From Lachnospiraceae bacterium (lineage in GTDB: Bacteria; Bacillota; Clostridia; Lachnospirales; Lachnospiraceae): 64,000 bases of DNA. The position numbers were made by a program, and so were the translations under genes. The notes beneath the pieces are model-generated. The model ran no database searches. It worked only from the letters and a program-made list of their open reading frames with translations, and was not told the origin of the DNA. Within the stretch, counting starts at the first letter, position 1. The number at the start of each line of letters is the position of its first letter. Shown in pieces: positions 45,047-54,612 of the stretch. Location: the NCBI GenBank assembly GCA_014804675.1, contig JAAUZH010000004.1, forward strand, positions 188,390 through 252,389. Direction: 5' to 3'.

Positions 45047-47497
45047 TCAATCTTCTATATTTAAAATCCGCTTTGTAAGCTTTACCGCATCCGCAGCATC
45101 TTTTGAGTAACCGTCTGCGCCGATTTCATCCGCATAGTCCTGAGTAATGACGGCTCCTCCGATAATGACCTTTGCATCCACCTGCTTTTCCTCTTTGTAA
45201 GCAATTACGTTTTTCATTTCCTGCATAGTAGTGGTCATAAGTGCGGATAATGCGATTATTTTTGCATTTTCTTCCTTGGCAACTCTGATAATCTCCTCTT
45301 TTGGAACATCCTTGCCAAGGTCAATGACTCGGAACCCGTAATTTTTCAGCATCAAAGCCACCAGATTTTTCCCGATATCGTGAATATCCCCTTCCACAGT
45401 GGCAATGACTATGGTAGGCATTTCCTTTTCTCCCCCTGCTTCAAGCAGATAAGGCTCCAAATATTCAATAGATGCCTTCATTGCTTCAGCGCTTGCAATC
45501 AGCTGGGGCAGGAAATATTTTCCCTTGTCAAACAAATCACCCACTTCATTGATGGCAGGAAGCAGCCAGTGGTCCAATAAATCCTTTGGCTCATAACCCG
45601 CATCCATTGCCTTTTTGGTAATGGTGGTAATGGATTTCTTATTTCCCTTTAGGACGGCTTCATACAGCAGGGCAGTTTCCGCTTTTGTTTCTGTCACTGC
45701 TTTTGCATCCTTCCCGGAACCATCCGCTTGATTAGCGCCTGTTAATTCTGCTTTTTCTTTTAGGGAATTCATCCTTTCAATATAGGAAATATCCGCTCCT
45801 TCTTTATTTAAAAGAAGGTCGGAGGCAAATGCGCTGTTCACTAAAAGCTCCTGGCTTGGATTGGCAATTGCCATCGTCAGCCCGTTTGCAATTGCCATGG
45901 TGAGGAATGCCGCATTTACATAACTTCTTTCCGGCAGTCCAAAGGAAATATTGGAAAGCCCGCATATGGTGGCAAGTCCCATTTCCCTGCAATATGCAAT
46001 CGTTTCCAGAGTTTCCAGTGCAGCGTTTTTATTGGCTCCTACCGTTGCCACCAGGCCGTCCACCACAATATCCTCTTTTGTCATGCCAAGCTCTAATGCT
46101 TTCTTTAGGATTATCTGGATGATTTTCTTTTTTTCTTCCAGATTTTTTGGAAGCCCTTCATCCGATAAGGGCAAAAGGATGAACATAGCACCGTATTTTC
46201 TGGCAATGGGCAACAGCTTTTCAAATTTTTCTTTTTCCAGGGAAATAGAGTTGATAAGGGCCCGTCCCGGATATTTCCGAAGAGCTGCTTCGATTACATC
46301 TACATGGCTGGAATCAATTGCCAGTGGAAGGGATGTAATATTGCCTACCGTTTCCAACACCTTCAGCATCATTTTCTTTTCGTCTATGCCGCTCATTCCC
46401 ATGTTGATATCCAATATGGAGGCGCCGCATTGTTCCTGTTCCCTTGCAAAGGTTTCCACCAGCTCCAAATCGTCTTCCCGAAGCTTTTCCTGAAGCTTTT
46501 TCTTGCCGGTAGGGTTAATGCGCTCTCCCACAATCATAAAACGATCCTGCAGAGAAAAGCATAAAGACTGTCTTTCGCTTGCCAGATATCTGAAATTGGT
46601 TCTTTCTCTTTTCCTTGTGTTCAAATGTCCCGTAGTCTTTACCAGTTCTCTGATGTATTCAGGCGTAGTGCCGCAGCAGCCTCCCAATATGGAAGCGCCT
46701 GCGTCCACCAGTCCCACCATTTCCTGTGCAAATGTATCCTTGTCCATATTGTAAACCGTAGCCCCGGTTTGATCCAATACAGGCATTCCTGCATTTGGCT
46801 TTGCAATAATAGGAAGCTCTGTCACCTCTGCCATATCCCTGATAACATGGCACATCTGATCCGGTCCGGTGGAGCAATTGGCGCCGATGGCATCCGCTCC
46901 CAGACTTGCCAGTACGATTGCCGCACTTTTAGCATCCGTTCCAAATAAGGTCCTGCCATCACTTTCAAATGTCATAGTTGCCATAATGGGCAAATCGCAG
47001 GTTTCTTTGGCTGCAATCAAGGCTGCCCTTGTTTCCTGAAGGCTCATCATGGTTTCCACTACAAGCAGATCCACTCCTGCCTCTGCCAGATATCCAATCT
47101 GTTCCTTATATATATCAATCAATGCTTCAAATTCCATGGTACCCATGGGCACAAGCTGTTCTCCGGTCATAGTAATATCACCAGCTACCAAAGCCTTTCC
47201 TCCGGCAGCTTCCCTGCTGAAAGCGGCCAGCTCCATATTTATTTCCCGGCACTGCTCATCCAGTCCGTATTCTTTCAGCTTGATCCGGTTCCCGGAAAAG
47301 GTAGGGGCATATAAAATATTGGTACCCGCATCTACGTACTCCTTCTGCAGCCCGATTAAAACTTCCCTGTTTTCCAAAATCCATTTTTCCGGACAGACGC
47401 CTGCCGGCATTCCTCTTTTTAATAGATTGGAACCTGTGGCGCCATCTAAATAGATAGGTTTTTCTGCTATATATTGTCTAAATTCCTGCTTCGTCAT
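45047..47497 (-). CDS. Cobalamin-dependent methionine synthase lacking the reactivation domain
   Basis: 816 residues from the ATG at 47497. Domains in order: homocysteine methyltransferase (about 1-300, zinc cysteines in GANCSTG and GGCCGTTPEY), folate-binding domain (about 325-590, RFMIVGERINPTGKKKLQ), and cobalamin cap plus Rossmann (about 625-816, B12-binding EGDIHDIGKNLVALMLKNYG). The C-terminal SAM-dependent reactivation domain of the long E. coli MetH is absent, so reactivation would need a separate protein, as in other short clostridial forms. It has its own promoter and runs on into ilvB. Confidence 0.9.
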   Translation of the reverse strand: MTKQEFRQYIAEKPIYLDGATGSNLLKRGMPAGVCPEKWILENREVLIGLQKEYVDAGTNILYAPTFSGNRIKLKEYGLDEQCREINMELAAFSREAAGGKALVAGDITMTGEQLVPMGTMEFEALIDIYKEQIGYLAEAGVDLLVVETMMSLQETRAALIAAKETCDLPIMATMTFESDGRTLFGTDAKSAAIVLASLGADAIGANCSTGPDQMCHVIRDMAEVTELPIIAKPNAGMPVLDQTGATVYNMDKDTFAQEMVGLVDAGASILGGCCGTTPEYIRELVKTTGHLNTRKRERTNFRYLASERQSLCFSLQDRFMIVGERINPTGKKKLQEKLREDDLELVETFAREQEQCGASILDINMGMSGIDEKKMMLKVLETVGNITSLPLAIDSSHVDVIEAALRKYPGRALINSISLEKEKFEKLLPIARKYGAMFILLPLSDEGLPKNLEEKKKIIQIILKKALELGMTKEDIVVDGLVATVGANKNAALETLETIAYCREMGLATICGLSNISFGLPERSYVNAAFLTMAIANGLTMAIANPSQELLVNSAFASDLLLNKEGADISYIERMNSLKEKAELTGANQADGSGKDAKAVTETKAETALLYEAVLKGNKKSITTITKKAMDAGYEPKDLLDHWLLPAINEVGDLFDKGKYFLPQLIASAEAMKASIEYLEPYLLEAGGEKEMPTIVIATVEGDIHDIGKNLVALMLKNYGFRVIDLGKDVPKEEIIRVAKEENAKIIALSALMTTTMQEMKNVIAYKEEKQVDAKVIIGGAVITQDYADEIGADGYSKDAADAVKLTKRILNIED

Positions 47498-47533
47498 TAT
47501 TTCATCCCTTATTTCAAAAAACACTTTCTAACT

Positions 47534-47562
47534 ATAGTATCACGAAATCCTTTTCCCTGCAA
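47534..47562 (-). promoter_or_regulatory. Promoter of the methionine synthase-ilvB unit
   Basis: On the minus strand TTGCAG (47557-47562), a 17-base spacer, and TACTAT (47534-47539). No S-box or T-box-like leader fits in the roughly 30 bases between the start site and the gene. Confidence 0.65.
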
Positions 47563-47573
47563 CGAAAAGCAAT

Positions 47574-47603
47574 AAAAAAACGGCTGTAAAACAGCCGTTT
47601 TTA
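47574..47603. terminator. Bidirectional terminator
   Basis: AAACGGCTGT (47578-47587), a 3-base loop and its complement ACAGCCGTTT (47591-47600), with A and T tracts on both sides. It terminates the small membrane gene at 47623 and precedes the methionine synthase promoter. Confidence 0.85.
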
Positions 47604-47622
47604 CATTTTTACGTTATGTAGA

Positions 47623-47913
47623 TTACTGAAGGATCTTAATCTTTCCAAGAAGCGGAATTTCTTTTTCTTCCTGCTGAATAGCTGCAACGAGTCCCATAAT
47701 CCAGCAAACAAGTATAAAAACGTACCCTAACATACCTACAACCCATCCAATAACCGGAATGACCATAATAATAGAACAAACAATCTGTGCTATAATAATA
47801 ACCAATGCCTGATTCAGATGGAATTTTGCCCCTTCCCTATCTCCTGCAATGAAAGCAATTACAGTGCCGATCCAAGTAAGATAAGCCACAATACTAGTAG
47901 TTCTTGTATCCAT
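47623..47913 (-). CDS. DUF4870-like small membrane protein
   Basis: 96 residues with three hydrophobic spans and the pattern VAYLTWIGTVIAFIAGDREG, AKFHLNQALVIIIAQIVCSI and VIPVIGWVVGMLGYVFILVC. This matches the DUF4870/Tic20-like small proteins with the FH(L/I)NQAL motif. Its function is not known. It is a single gene with its own terminator. AGGAGG precedes the ATG. Confidence 0.75.
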   Translation of the reverse strand: MDTRTTSIVAYLTWIGTVIAFIAGDREGAKFHLNQALVIIIAQIVCSIIMVIPVIGWVVGMLGYVFILVCWIMGLVAAIQQEEKEIPLLGKIKILQ

Positions 47914-48041
47914 TTCCTTCCCTCCTATAAGTATTTTTCCGCTTTATTATATCTAATAATGATAAAATATGCAATAAAAATATTAAAAAATAATAAAATT
48001 TGTTAAGGTTTTTATATTTTTGTCGATATATGACATTTCTT

Positions 48042-49430
48042 TCATTTACTTACATAGGGAATTTCCGTGTCATCTATCCTGTCAATATCATTTATGTACT
48101 TTTTAGTTTCCTTTACAATTACATTGGAAAGAAACAGCAAGGCAACCAGATTGGGAATTGCCATCAGCGCATTAAAGGTGTCAGCCAGATCCCACACCAG
48201 ATTTAATGTTATAAGCGGCGCTGCCACAATAGACACTACATACAATATACGGTAAGGAATCAGTATTCTCCTTCCTCCTAAATATTCTGCACAACGCTCC
48301 CCGTAATAAGCCCATCCTAATATGGTGGAAAAAGCAAAGGATACGATTCCAATCAGTAAAATCCCTTTCCCAATATATGGAATCTGTGCAAACGCCAGCG
48401 AGGTAAGCTCTCCTCCGTCATTGATATTTCCTACGTCAATTCCTGAATTCTTCATGATACTGCTTACCAATACAATGCCAGTCATGGCACATACAACCAC
48501 CGTATCCCAGAAAGTGCCCGTAGAGGACACAAGAGCCTGCCGGACCGGATTTCTTGTCTTGGCAGCCGCTGCCACGATAGGCGCTGAGCCCATACCGGAT
48601 TCATTGGAAAAAAGTCCTCTTGCAATGCCGTATCTGGCAGCCATCATAATGCCAGAGCCTGTCAGTCCGCCTGCAGCTGCCCCCGGTTTCAAGGAAAGCA
48701 TAACAATTGTCCGAATGGCAGGAACTATAAAATCATAGTTGTAACAAAGAATGATCACACAACCAATCACATAAAAAAGCGCCATAAAAGGCACCAGCTT
48801 TTCACACACTTTTGCAATGGCTTTTACTCCTCCAAAAATCACTGCCATCGTAAACACGCCGCATAATATCCCTACCATCCATCCCGGCACATTTAAGTTA
48901 GTCTTCCACACGCTGGCAATGGCATTGGTCTGCACCATGGAACCGATTCCAAAGGAAGCTATAAGCGCAAACAGAGCAAACAGAACCGCCAGCCATTTCA
49001 TATGGAGCCCCCGTTCAAGAGCATACATAGCACCGCCCTGCATCCGTCCGTCTTTTGTTTTTACCCGGTATTTTACTGCAATCAATGCCTCTGCATATTT
49101 GGTGGCAATGCCAAACACTCCCGTAAGCCAGCACCACAATACTGCTCCTGGTCCGCCCAAGGCTACTGCCGTTCCTACCCCGATAATATTTCCGGTGCCA
49201 ATAGTAGAGGCCAGTGCAGTGGTCAATGCCCCGAACTGGCTGATATCTCCTTCCGAATCCGGGTCCTTTGTCACGGAAAGCTTAATGGCTTTAAAGGTTT
49301 TTCTCTGGATAAATCCGGTTCTGAATGTCAGAAATAAATGAGTGCCAAAAAGCAGGACTAACATGGGCGGGCCCCAAAGCACATCATTCACAGATTTTAC
49401 CATTGATTGAATCCTATCTAAAAGCTCCAT
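48042..49430 (-). CDS. Alanine or glycine:cation symporter (AGCS family)
   Basis: 462 residues with about ten membrane spans. It imports amino acids, mainly alanine or glycine, with Na+ or H+. Recognised from the N-terminal VNDVLWGPPMLVLLFGTHLF, LASTIGTGNIIGVGTAVALG, the family signature region GGPGAVLWCWLTGVFGIATK and FSNESGMGSAPIVAAAAKT. The precise amino acid cannot be read. The cytidylate-kinase-like gene lies 29 bases upstream on the same strand, so the two are probably co-transcribed, an unexplained pairing. Confidence 0.93.
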   Translation of the reverse strand: MELLDRIQSMVKSVNDVLWGPPMLVLLFGTHLFLTFRTGFIQRKTFKAIKLSVTKDPDSEGDISQFGALTTALASTIGTGNIIGVGTAVALGGPGAVLWCWLTGVFGIATKYAEALIAVKYRVKTKDGRMQGGAMYALERGLHMKWLAVLFALFALIASFGIGSMVQTNAIASVWKTNLNVPGWMVGILCGVFTMAVIFGGVKAIAKVCEKLVPFMALFYVIGCVIILCYNYDFIVPAIRTIVMLSLKPGAAAGGLTGSGIMMAARYGIARGLFSNESGMGSAPIVAAAAKTRNPVRQALVSSTGTFWDTVVVCAMTGIVLVSSIMKNSGIDVGNINDGGELTSLAFAQIPYIGKGILLIGIVSFAFSTILGWAYYGERCAEYLGGRRILIPYRILYVVSIVAAPLITLNLVWDLADTFNALMAIPNLVALLFLSNVIVKETKKYINDIDRIDDTEIPYVSK

Positions 49431-49459
49431 ATTGTTTTTCCTTTATCATATAATAGCAA

Positions 49460-50053
49460 TTATCTTTCACTTTCCTTTGCAAGAATCGTTAATATTTCCA
49501 AGCACTTTTCAATTCCGATCCTGGAAGTATTTAAAGTAATATCATAGTATTCTGCCTTGCCAAATTCCGTATTAGTATAGAAGGTACAGTATTTTCTTCT
49601 CATTTTATCTATCGTCCGAATTTCTTCACTTAATTTTCCTTCCGGCACATTGGGCATTTTTCTTTTCATTCTCTTTAAGCGCCAGTAAGGGTCTGCATGG
49701 ATGAACACATGAAGGCATTTATCATATTCCTTTAAAATCTGATTTCCGTTTCTTCCAATTATGACACAGTTTCCCTTTTCCCCAAATTCACGTATGACAT
49801 TCTTTTGTGCTTCAAAAAGTGTTTCACTTAACGGACGATTGTAAAACTCAAAAAGACTCTGCCCAAACCCAAAGTCTACCGGCACCTTTTCATCCCATTT
49901 GATAATGCTTTGTACATCCACATTGGATTTGGCTGCTGCTTTTAGGATAAGCTCCTTATTGTAGCACTCATATCCCAATGCCTTAGCCAGCTTTTCTCCG
50001 ATTTCACCACCTCCAGCACCAAATTCCCTGCTGATTGTAATAATCTTCTTCAT
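49460..50053 (-). CDS. Free-standing cytidylate-kinase-like protein
   Basis: 197 residues. ITISREFGAGGGEIGEKLAK is the family's P-loop-like start, and NCVIIGRNGNQILKEYDKCL the second conserved strand. This is the cytidylate-kinase-like group, not the essential Cmk. Its lid region is Arg/Lys-rich (RMKRKMPNVPEGKLSEEIRT). The substrate is unknown. A related domain is fused to a MATE transporter at 6721; here the gene is next to an AGCS transporter, so both copies in the window are transport-linked. Confidence 0.85.
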   Translation of the reverse strand: MKKIITISREFGAGGGEIGEKLAKALGYECYNKELILKAAAKSNVDVQSIIKWDEKVPVDFGFGQSLFEFYNRPLSETLFEAQKNVIREFGEKGNCVIIGRNGNQILKEYDKCLHVFIHADPYWRLKRMKRKMPNVPEGKLSEEIRTIDKMRRKYCTFYTNTEFGKAEYYDITLNTSRIGIEKCLEILTILAKESER

Positions 50054-50098
50054 GGCAGCATCTCCTATCCATAATATTTTATAAACATCCTGCGCATT

Positions 50099-51628
50099 TT
50101 ATGCTTCCGTCATATATTTTGAAAACTCCTGTACAAGCTCCTGTATCTGGTTTAATAATTCTTTTGCCTGTTGTGCCTGAAGCTGGTTGTCCTGACTGAA
50201 ACCCTCCACTTCTTTTGCGCTGGTTGAAACTGCTTCACTAATGGCGGACAATTGTTCAATATTGCCAATAATCGTATCGTTTGAATGGACTAAATTCTCA
50301 ATTCTTCCATTTATATCTTCTACATGCTGTGTCAAAGTTTCCAAATTGCTTCGAACTGCAACAAAAGCATCCGCAGCATTTTCTACCATTTGATTCTGCT
50401 GATCCATAGCATTGATGGATGATTGAACTACTTTGGTGGCATTTTGGGCATTTTGGTTTAATTCCTGAACAATTCCCGATATTTTTTCTGTAGAAAGCCT
50501 GGTCTCTTCTGACAGTTTTCTTATTTCATCTGCTACCACTGCAAATCCTCTTCCAGCTTCTCCTGCTCTTGCACTTTCTATGGAAGCATTTAAAGCAAGA
50601 AGGTTGGTCTGGCTGGAAATGGAGAAAATCACTTCTGTAATTTCCTGTACTTCCTGCGCTCTTCTCTGCAGCTCTTCCATAGAGCCTGCCATCCGGGAAT
50701 TTGTTGTTCCAATGGTCTCTGCATTTTCCTGTATCTGATTGATGATTTTCAAATTTTCTTCCACGACTTTTTTAGAATCCGTTGCCGTTTCCACCATTGC
50801 CTTGGCATTTTCTGCCGTTTCCCCAATGGCATCACTGATTTTAGCCGTCATGCTGCCTTGTTCCTGCACGCTGTCTGTAGTTGCCTGTATTCTATCTGAA
50901 ATATCCTGAATGGCACTATGTACACTTCCGGAAGAATCCTTCAAGCCCTCTAACAAATTATCTGCATGCTCCACTTCTGCTACAACTCCCTTTGAAATCC
51001 GCAGGATATCTTGAAGCATGATATTCTGGATTTCCTTTTCATCCTCTACGGAATGGAGCATATCATGGGTATACTTTATATAAAGCCCTGCCGCAATATG
51101 CACTACAATTATAAATACATAATTTATTATTGTAGCAATAAATGCCATTCCATCTGCTGATCCTAATAAATATCCGGTAATTGCCCATATAACAGTCCTC
51201 AGAATAGAAATTCCAAGAACAGTACCAAACACAAGCTTTTCAAATTTCACATTCCGGTATAAGATTAGCGCCACCAATACCGGATAGATATAGGAACCAA
51301 CCAATATATTTGTTCCCGTTATCATCAAATATCCCCAGCCAATCAAAAAGCCTATCAACATGGCATATTTCAGTTTTTCACTAGTCTTATCTTTTTTGTA
51401 TATCACCCAATTGGTAATCGCACTAATCACTAAGATTCCCAAGGGAATCACACCCATCTTTCCATAAGATGTAGCAACGATGAACGTCTGGATAACCAAA
51501 GCAAAAATCAGCAGCAATTCCAAAAAGGTAATGCTGATAACTGCAAGCTGATTGGTTTTTGCATTTCGATTTTCCAACTCCTTATATTTTCGATAAGTTT
51601 GTGTAAGTGCTTTTGTTGTATTCCCCAT
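50099..51628 (-). CDS. Methyl-accepting chemotaxis protein with a membrane-embedded sensor
   Basis: 509 residues. Residues about 25-195 carry five to six membrane spans with short loops and no external sensing domain. The C-terminal signalling coiled coil includes the kinase-contact tip [20 protein letters not shown]. It resembles the receptor at 39391 in layout. Its ligand is unknown. It is transcribed on the minus strand between the kinase-like gene and the unknown three-gene operon. Confidence 0.88.
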   Translation of the reverse strand: MGNTTKALTQTYRKYKELENRNAKTNQLAVISITFLELLLIFALVIQTFIVATSYGKMGVIPLGILVISAITNWVIYKKDKTSEKLKYAMLIGFLIGWGYLMITGTNILVGSYIYPVLVALILYRNVKFEKLVFGTVLGISILRTVIWAITGYLLGSADGMAFIATIINYVFIIVVHIAAGLYIKYTHDMLHSVEDEKEIQNIMLQDILRISKGVVAEVEHADNLLEGLKDSSGSVHSAIQDISDRIQATTDSVQEQGSMTAKISDAIGETAENAKAMVETATDSKKVVEENLKIINQIQENAETIGTTNSRMAGSMEELQRRAQEVQEITEVIFSISSQTNLLALNASIESARAGEAGRGFAVVADEIRKLSEETRLSTEKISGIVQELNQNAQNATKVVQSSINAMDQQNQMVENAADAFVAVRSNLETLTQHVEDINGRIENLVHSNDTIIGNIEQLSAISEAVSTSAKEVEGFSQDNQLQAQQAKELLNQIQELVQEFSKYMTEA

Positions 51629-51754
51629 TTTTCCTATTTATTCCCTTTCTGTTTTTTATTGATTTGTACTTCATCTTATATGTTAACACATTCTACCCTA
51701 TTTTTCCATTTTATTTTTCTAAAAGCTTTTGGCTAAATAATTTTCGACTGTATT

Positions 51755-52582
51755 TTACATCCCATGTTGTTTTAACCACCAATCAATCAGCGGAACTCTT
51801 TTCTCTTGCTTAAGCTCCTTTTCTACTTCCAAAGCCTTTTGAACATTATTCAGCTTCAAATATATATTGAGCTTTTCCATTAGACGATATTGCTTTTTAT
51901 ACATGGTTTCCTCATCCAGTATTTTTTCTATCTTGGCCAGCAAAAGCAGGGCTTCTTCATATCTTTTTTCCAAAACTGCCTGCCACACGGAAATCCGCAT
52001 GAAAAAAATATCAAGCAGTTTCTGTTTTTTCTTTCCACCCTTAATCCCTTCCATGCTTTCCAATACACGGGGAATCATTTTCTTTGCTTCCTCTTCCTTT
52101 TGCCGGCACATTTCTATGGCAATCCGGTTATACCAATATATAAACTCTGCCCGGCTCCCTTCTACTTCAGAAGCAATGGAATCCAGCATATTTGCCGCTT
52201 CGTCTAATTCTCCATTGGCATAAAGACGTTCGGCCAGGTTAATGGTATAGACAATCCGGTCAAATCCCACTGCCTGTTCCACCAATTCCCGCCTTGCCAA
52301 AATACAGGCAGACAGCTCTTCCGGTTCTGTTTGCTTTAGCAAAGCTTCGTTTTTTCTTCTCAGCTCTTTTCTAAGGCGAATCTGTTCTCCCATTCCCATA
52401 TCCGGCCGTTCTTTTTTCATTTGAATGATTATTTTTAAAAATTTTACAACAACTACCAGAAAGATGCAGTAAGCAATTACCCATTCGATTTTTATATCTA
52501 TGCCGAGAGCAGTGCCAAGTACGATGATAAGAACAGAAGGAATTACTGCGATGCAATAAAGAATTTTGTCAGAACGATCCAT
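51755..52582 (-). CDS. Membrane protein with a C-terminal helical repeat (unknown operon, third gene)
   Basis: 275 residues, not recognised. Two N-terminal spans (about 8-28 and 33-52) are followed by about 220 mostly helical residues rich in Lys and Glu. Helical pairs such as RELVEQAVGFDRIVYTINLA, YANGELDEAANMLDSIASEV and KRYEEALLLLAKIEKILDEE resemble tetratricopeptide repeats. It lies 3 bases after the middle gene, so all three are translated together. A scaffold role at the membrane is a guess. Confidence 0.6.
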   Translation of the reverse strand: MDRSDKILYCIAVIPSVLIIVLGTALGIDIKIEWVIAYCIFLVVVVKFLKIIIQMKKERPDMGMGEQIRLRKELRRKNEALLKQTEPEELSACILARRELVEQAVGFDRIVYTINLAERLYANGELDEAANMLDSIASEVEGSRAEFIYWYNRIAIEMCRQKEEEAKKMIPRVLESMEGIKGGKKKQKLLDIFFMRISVWQAVLEKRYEEALLLLAKIEKILDEETMYKKQYRLMEKLNIYLKLNNVQKALEVEKELKQEKRVPLIDWWLKQHGM

Positions 52583-52585
52583 CTC

Positions 52586-53113
52586 TTATTCCTTTTCTAC
52601 CGGAAATTCTTTCTCAAAGCTGAACTCTTCTCCCGAATATCCGATTTTAAAAGTCAGTTTTTCTACTTTCTCTATTTCTAAATCACTTTTGTCCAGTGCA
52701 ACCGTTACCTTCACCTGGCTTCCTGCCGGAACATAAATTGCATCCTCTGCTCCCACTCCTGCCCAGTCTTCTGCTCCCTGATATACTCCAATCACTTCCC
52801 CGTATATCCAATCGCCTTCCTGATCCTTCACCTGAACAGAATGTATGCTGTCTGCCATGCTTTCATGATTTTCAAGTAATACTTCATACTCATATACATC
52901 CGGATCATTCTGCTCCGGCTTTAGCAGGACATCTGCAATAATAGTGTTGCTATGAATATCCACTGATCCAAGGACCTCACTGCGATAAATCATAAGGCCA
53001 ATGCATTCCGCAACCAATACTAATAATAAAATTCCAGCATATCCAAACAGCTTGTAATATGCACTGAACACTTTTCCAATCAACCATTCTACGATTTGTT
53101 TCACTACCCACAT
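52586..53113 (-). CDS. Single-span membrane protein (unknown operon, second gene)
   Basis: 175 residues, not recognised. One N-terminal span (about 22-43, YAGILLLVLVAECIGLMIYR) is followed by a compact, beta-rich extracytoplasmic domain of about 130 residues with many acidic residues (YVPAGSQVKVTVALDKSDLE). It lies 3 bases from both the upstream zinc-ribbon protein and the downstream helical-repeat protein, which points to one complex. Confidence 0.6.
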   Translation of the reverse strand: MWVVKQIVEWLIGKVFSAYYKLFGYAGILLLVLVAECIGLMIYRSEVLGSVDIHSNTIIADVLLKPEQNDPDVYEYEVLLENHESMADSIHSVQVKDQEGDWIYGEVIGVYQGAEDWAGVGAEDAIYVPAGSQVKVTVALDKSDLEIEKVEKLTFKIGYSGEEFSFEKEFPVEKE

Positions 53114-53116
53114 AGT

Positions 53117-53854
53117 TTACTCCACCTCCCAGTCTACCGGTATTTCATAAACAGTCTGCAATATCTTTGTACTGTCTTTTTTTTCCACATCTGATTCCCC
53201 ATAGGAGTAAATTGCCAAATCTGCTTTTTGGATTTCTTCCGGAACCAAAAAAAGAATCCGTCCATTTCCCTCTCTCAATTCACCACAAATTCCATACTCC
53301 TCTTCCAATATGTCACCATCTATTCCCACTTCATCGGAAAGAAGATATTCTCTGACAGGTTTCACATAAGCCATCTGGGGCAGTTTTAAATACACATCCG
53401 TATAATAGCTTCTTACTCCCTCTTTTGCCTCATATTCTATGTAAATCAGTTCATACCCTTCTGGAACCTGTTCTTTCCATTCCTCTACGATTCCACATGC
53501 TAAAATCTGCAGGGAACCGTCTTTTATGAAAATATCTTCCTGCATGGCAGCAGCATCTGCCTCTATGATTCCCACTTCCCTTGAGGCTGTGTTGATTGCT
53601 GCCTGCTTGCTGGTACGAAACACAGAAACTACAAGTACAATCACCATAATTCCCACAAGAAATGTACATAAAATCTTTTGGTTCTCTGTCCATTTGCTGT
53701 TTGCCTTTTGCCTTTTGTCGGTCTCGTTTCTTTTCCTTTGTTCTTCCACATCCCGCATGCCCATATATCTTCCACAATACTTGCAGATTCCATTACACTC
53801 TTCATAGTGAAAACTCTTGCCACAATTTTTACATTTTATCTTCCTGTATTTCAT
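53117..53854 (-). CDS. Zinc-ribbon membrane protein (unknown operon, first gene)
   Basis: 245 residues, not recognised as a named family. The N-terminus is a zinc ribbon (KCKNCGKSFHYEECNGICKY then CGRYM) in the cytoplasm. After a basic linker comes a single membrane span (about 58-82, ILCTFLVGIMVIVLVVSVF) and an external, acidic, beta-rich domain (YELIYIEYEAKEGVRSYYTD). It is the first gene of a three-gene operon with 3-base gaps. It ends about 400 bases from the next feature. Confidence 0.6.
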   Translation of the reverse strand: MKYRKIKCKNCGKSFHYEECNGICKYCGRYMGMRDVEEQRKRNETDKRQKANSKWTENQKILCTFLVGIMVIVLVVSVFRTSKQAAINTASREVGIIEADAAAMQEDIFIKDGSLQILACGIVEEWKEQVPEGYELIYIEYEAKEGVRSYYTDVYLKLPQMAYVKPVREYLLSDEVGIDGDILEEEYGICGELREGNGRILFLVPEEIQKADLAIYSYGESDVEKKDSTKILQTVYEIPVDWEVE

Positions 53855-53869
53855 AATCCACTCCTACTA

Positions 53870-54240
53870 TCATACCAAAAACAATTTCAATTATAAGTGC
53901 CTTCTTTTTGTTGCCTTTGTCTCCTCACTGTAACCTTTCCACATCTTCCATATGTTTCCCAAGCTATGTTGAATTCATATTATCTTATCCTCTTTCTGTT
54001 GTATCATTATGTATTTGCTACTAGCACTATTATGGAATAGAAATACAGAAAAAGCAATTGTATTTTCATACTTTTTTCTAGTAACTCAAACTTCGCACTG
54101 GAATCATTCCAAAGCTTATGCTATAGCAGGATAGATTTATGGAGCCTGTTTATATTTCATGCCATGGCGGGCAGCGTGCTTTCCGCCCACATTTCCCTCG
54201 TTCGTTCCTATGTTCCAAATGGATTGAGACAATCATTTTT
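53870..54240. other. Intergenic stretch without a recognised gene
   Basis: No plausible reading frame. Near 54160-54215 it contains CCATGGCGGGCAGC and CCGCCCACATTTCCCTC, a degenerate look-alike of one arm of the second-family palindrome at 6338-6482. The rest is AT-rich and featureless. Confidence 0.4.
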
Positions 54241-54268
54241 TCGGTAAAAGCGCACCTGTATTGTATGC

Positions 54269-54382
54269 AAAAACACCACAATTCAAAAGAATCATGGTGT
54301 TTTATCTGACTTTATATACTGTTTTTAATATTTTATCTGCAACTCACTTAGAATTTGCCTTCTTTAGCAGCTTCCTCGATGG
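54269..54382. repeat. 114-bp direct repeat, left copy (attachment site of the mini-element)
   Basis: Identical to 55082-55195 over 114 bp. It includes a displaced copy of the last codons of the GGGtGRT gene and its terminator hairpin (AACACCA/TGGTGTT). The repeat ends at GATGG, after which the sequences diverge. Confidence 0.9.
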
Positions 54383-54420
54383 TCTCAGTAACCCTTGATT
54401 TTACGGCACTTTTAAGTCCT

Positions 54421-54441
54421 TTGGGTACTATGCGGGTGCTA
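54421..54441. repeat. Left arm-type repeats of the mini-element
   Basis: TTGGGTACTAT followed by GCGGGTGCTAT, matching the cluster at 54895-54941 at the opposite end. Confidence 0.5.
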
Positions 54442-54490
54442 TCATCTCTATACAATCAGCGTTTAACAGCCACTATTTCTATTTTATGAC

Positions 54491-54519
54491 TTGAATCCTC
54501 ATGGCAAATATGGTATATT
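54491..54519 (+). promoter_or_regulatory. Promoter of the antisense antitoxin RNA
   Basis: TTGAAT (54491-54496), a 17-base spacer, and TATATT (54514-54519) on the plus strand, directed at the toxin's 3' end. It predicts a start near 54526. Confidence 0.6.
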
Positions 54520-54525
54520 TTAAGC

Positions 54526-54612
54526 ATAAAAGAAGCAACCGCCCACAAAGTGGTTAGCCTCGGTAAAGTTTTTAAGCCTACCTTCTACGGCCAAGTAACA
54601 AGGTAGGCTTAT
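54526..54612 (+). ncRNA. Predicted type I antitoxin RNA
   Basis: From the promoter at 54491 a transcript of roughly 85 nt would run to the hairpin at 54574-54610, and overlap the 3' end and terminator of the toxin mRNA in antisense. It contains the short hairpin CCGCCCACAAAGTGG (about 54539-54553). This is the normal geometry of convergent type I toxin-antitoxin loci. Exact ends are inferred. Confidence 0.5.
54574..54610. terminator. Shared hairpin terminator of toxin and antitoxin RNAs
   Basis: AAGCCTACCTT (54574-54584) pairs perfectly with AAGGTAGGCTT (54600-54610) around a 15-base loop. It lies at the overlap of the two converging transcripts. Confidence 0.75.

Noticed and set aside
47497..47623. 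Search for an S-box or T-box leader before the methionine synthase gene
   Set aside because: The promoter found leaves only about 30 bases of leader, which is too short for such a riboswitch.
49460..50053. Naming the protein as the essential cytidylate kinase Cmk
   Set aside because: Its start is SREFGAGGGEIG rather than the Cmk P-loop, so it belongs to the cytidylate-kinase-like group of unknown substrate.
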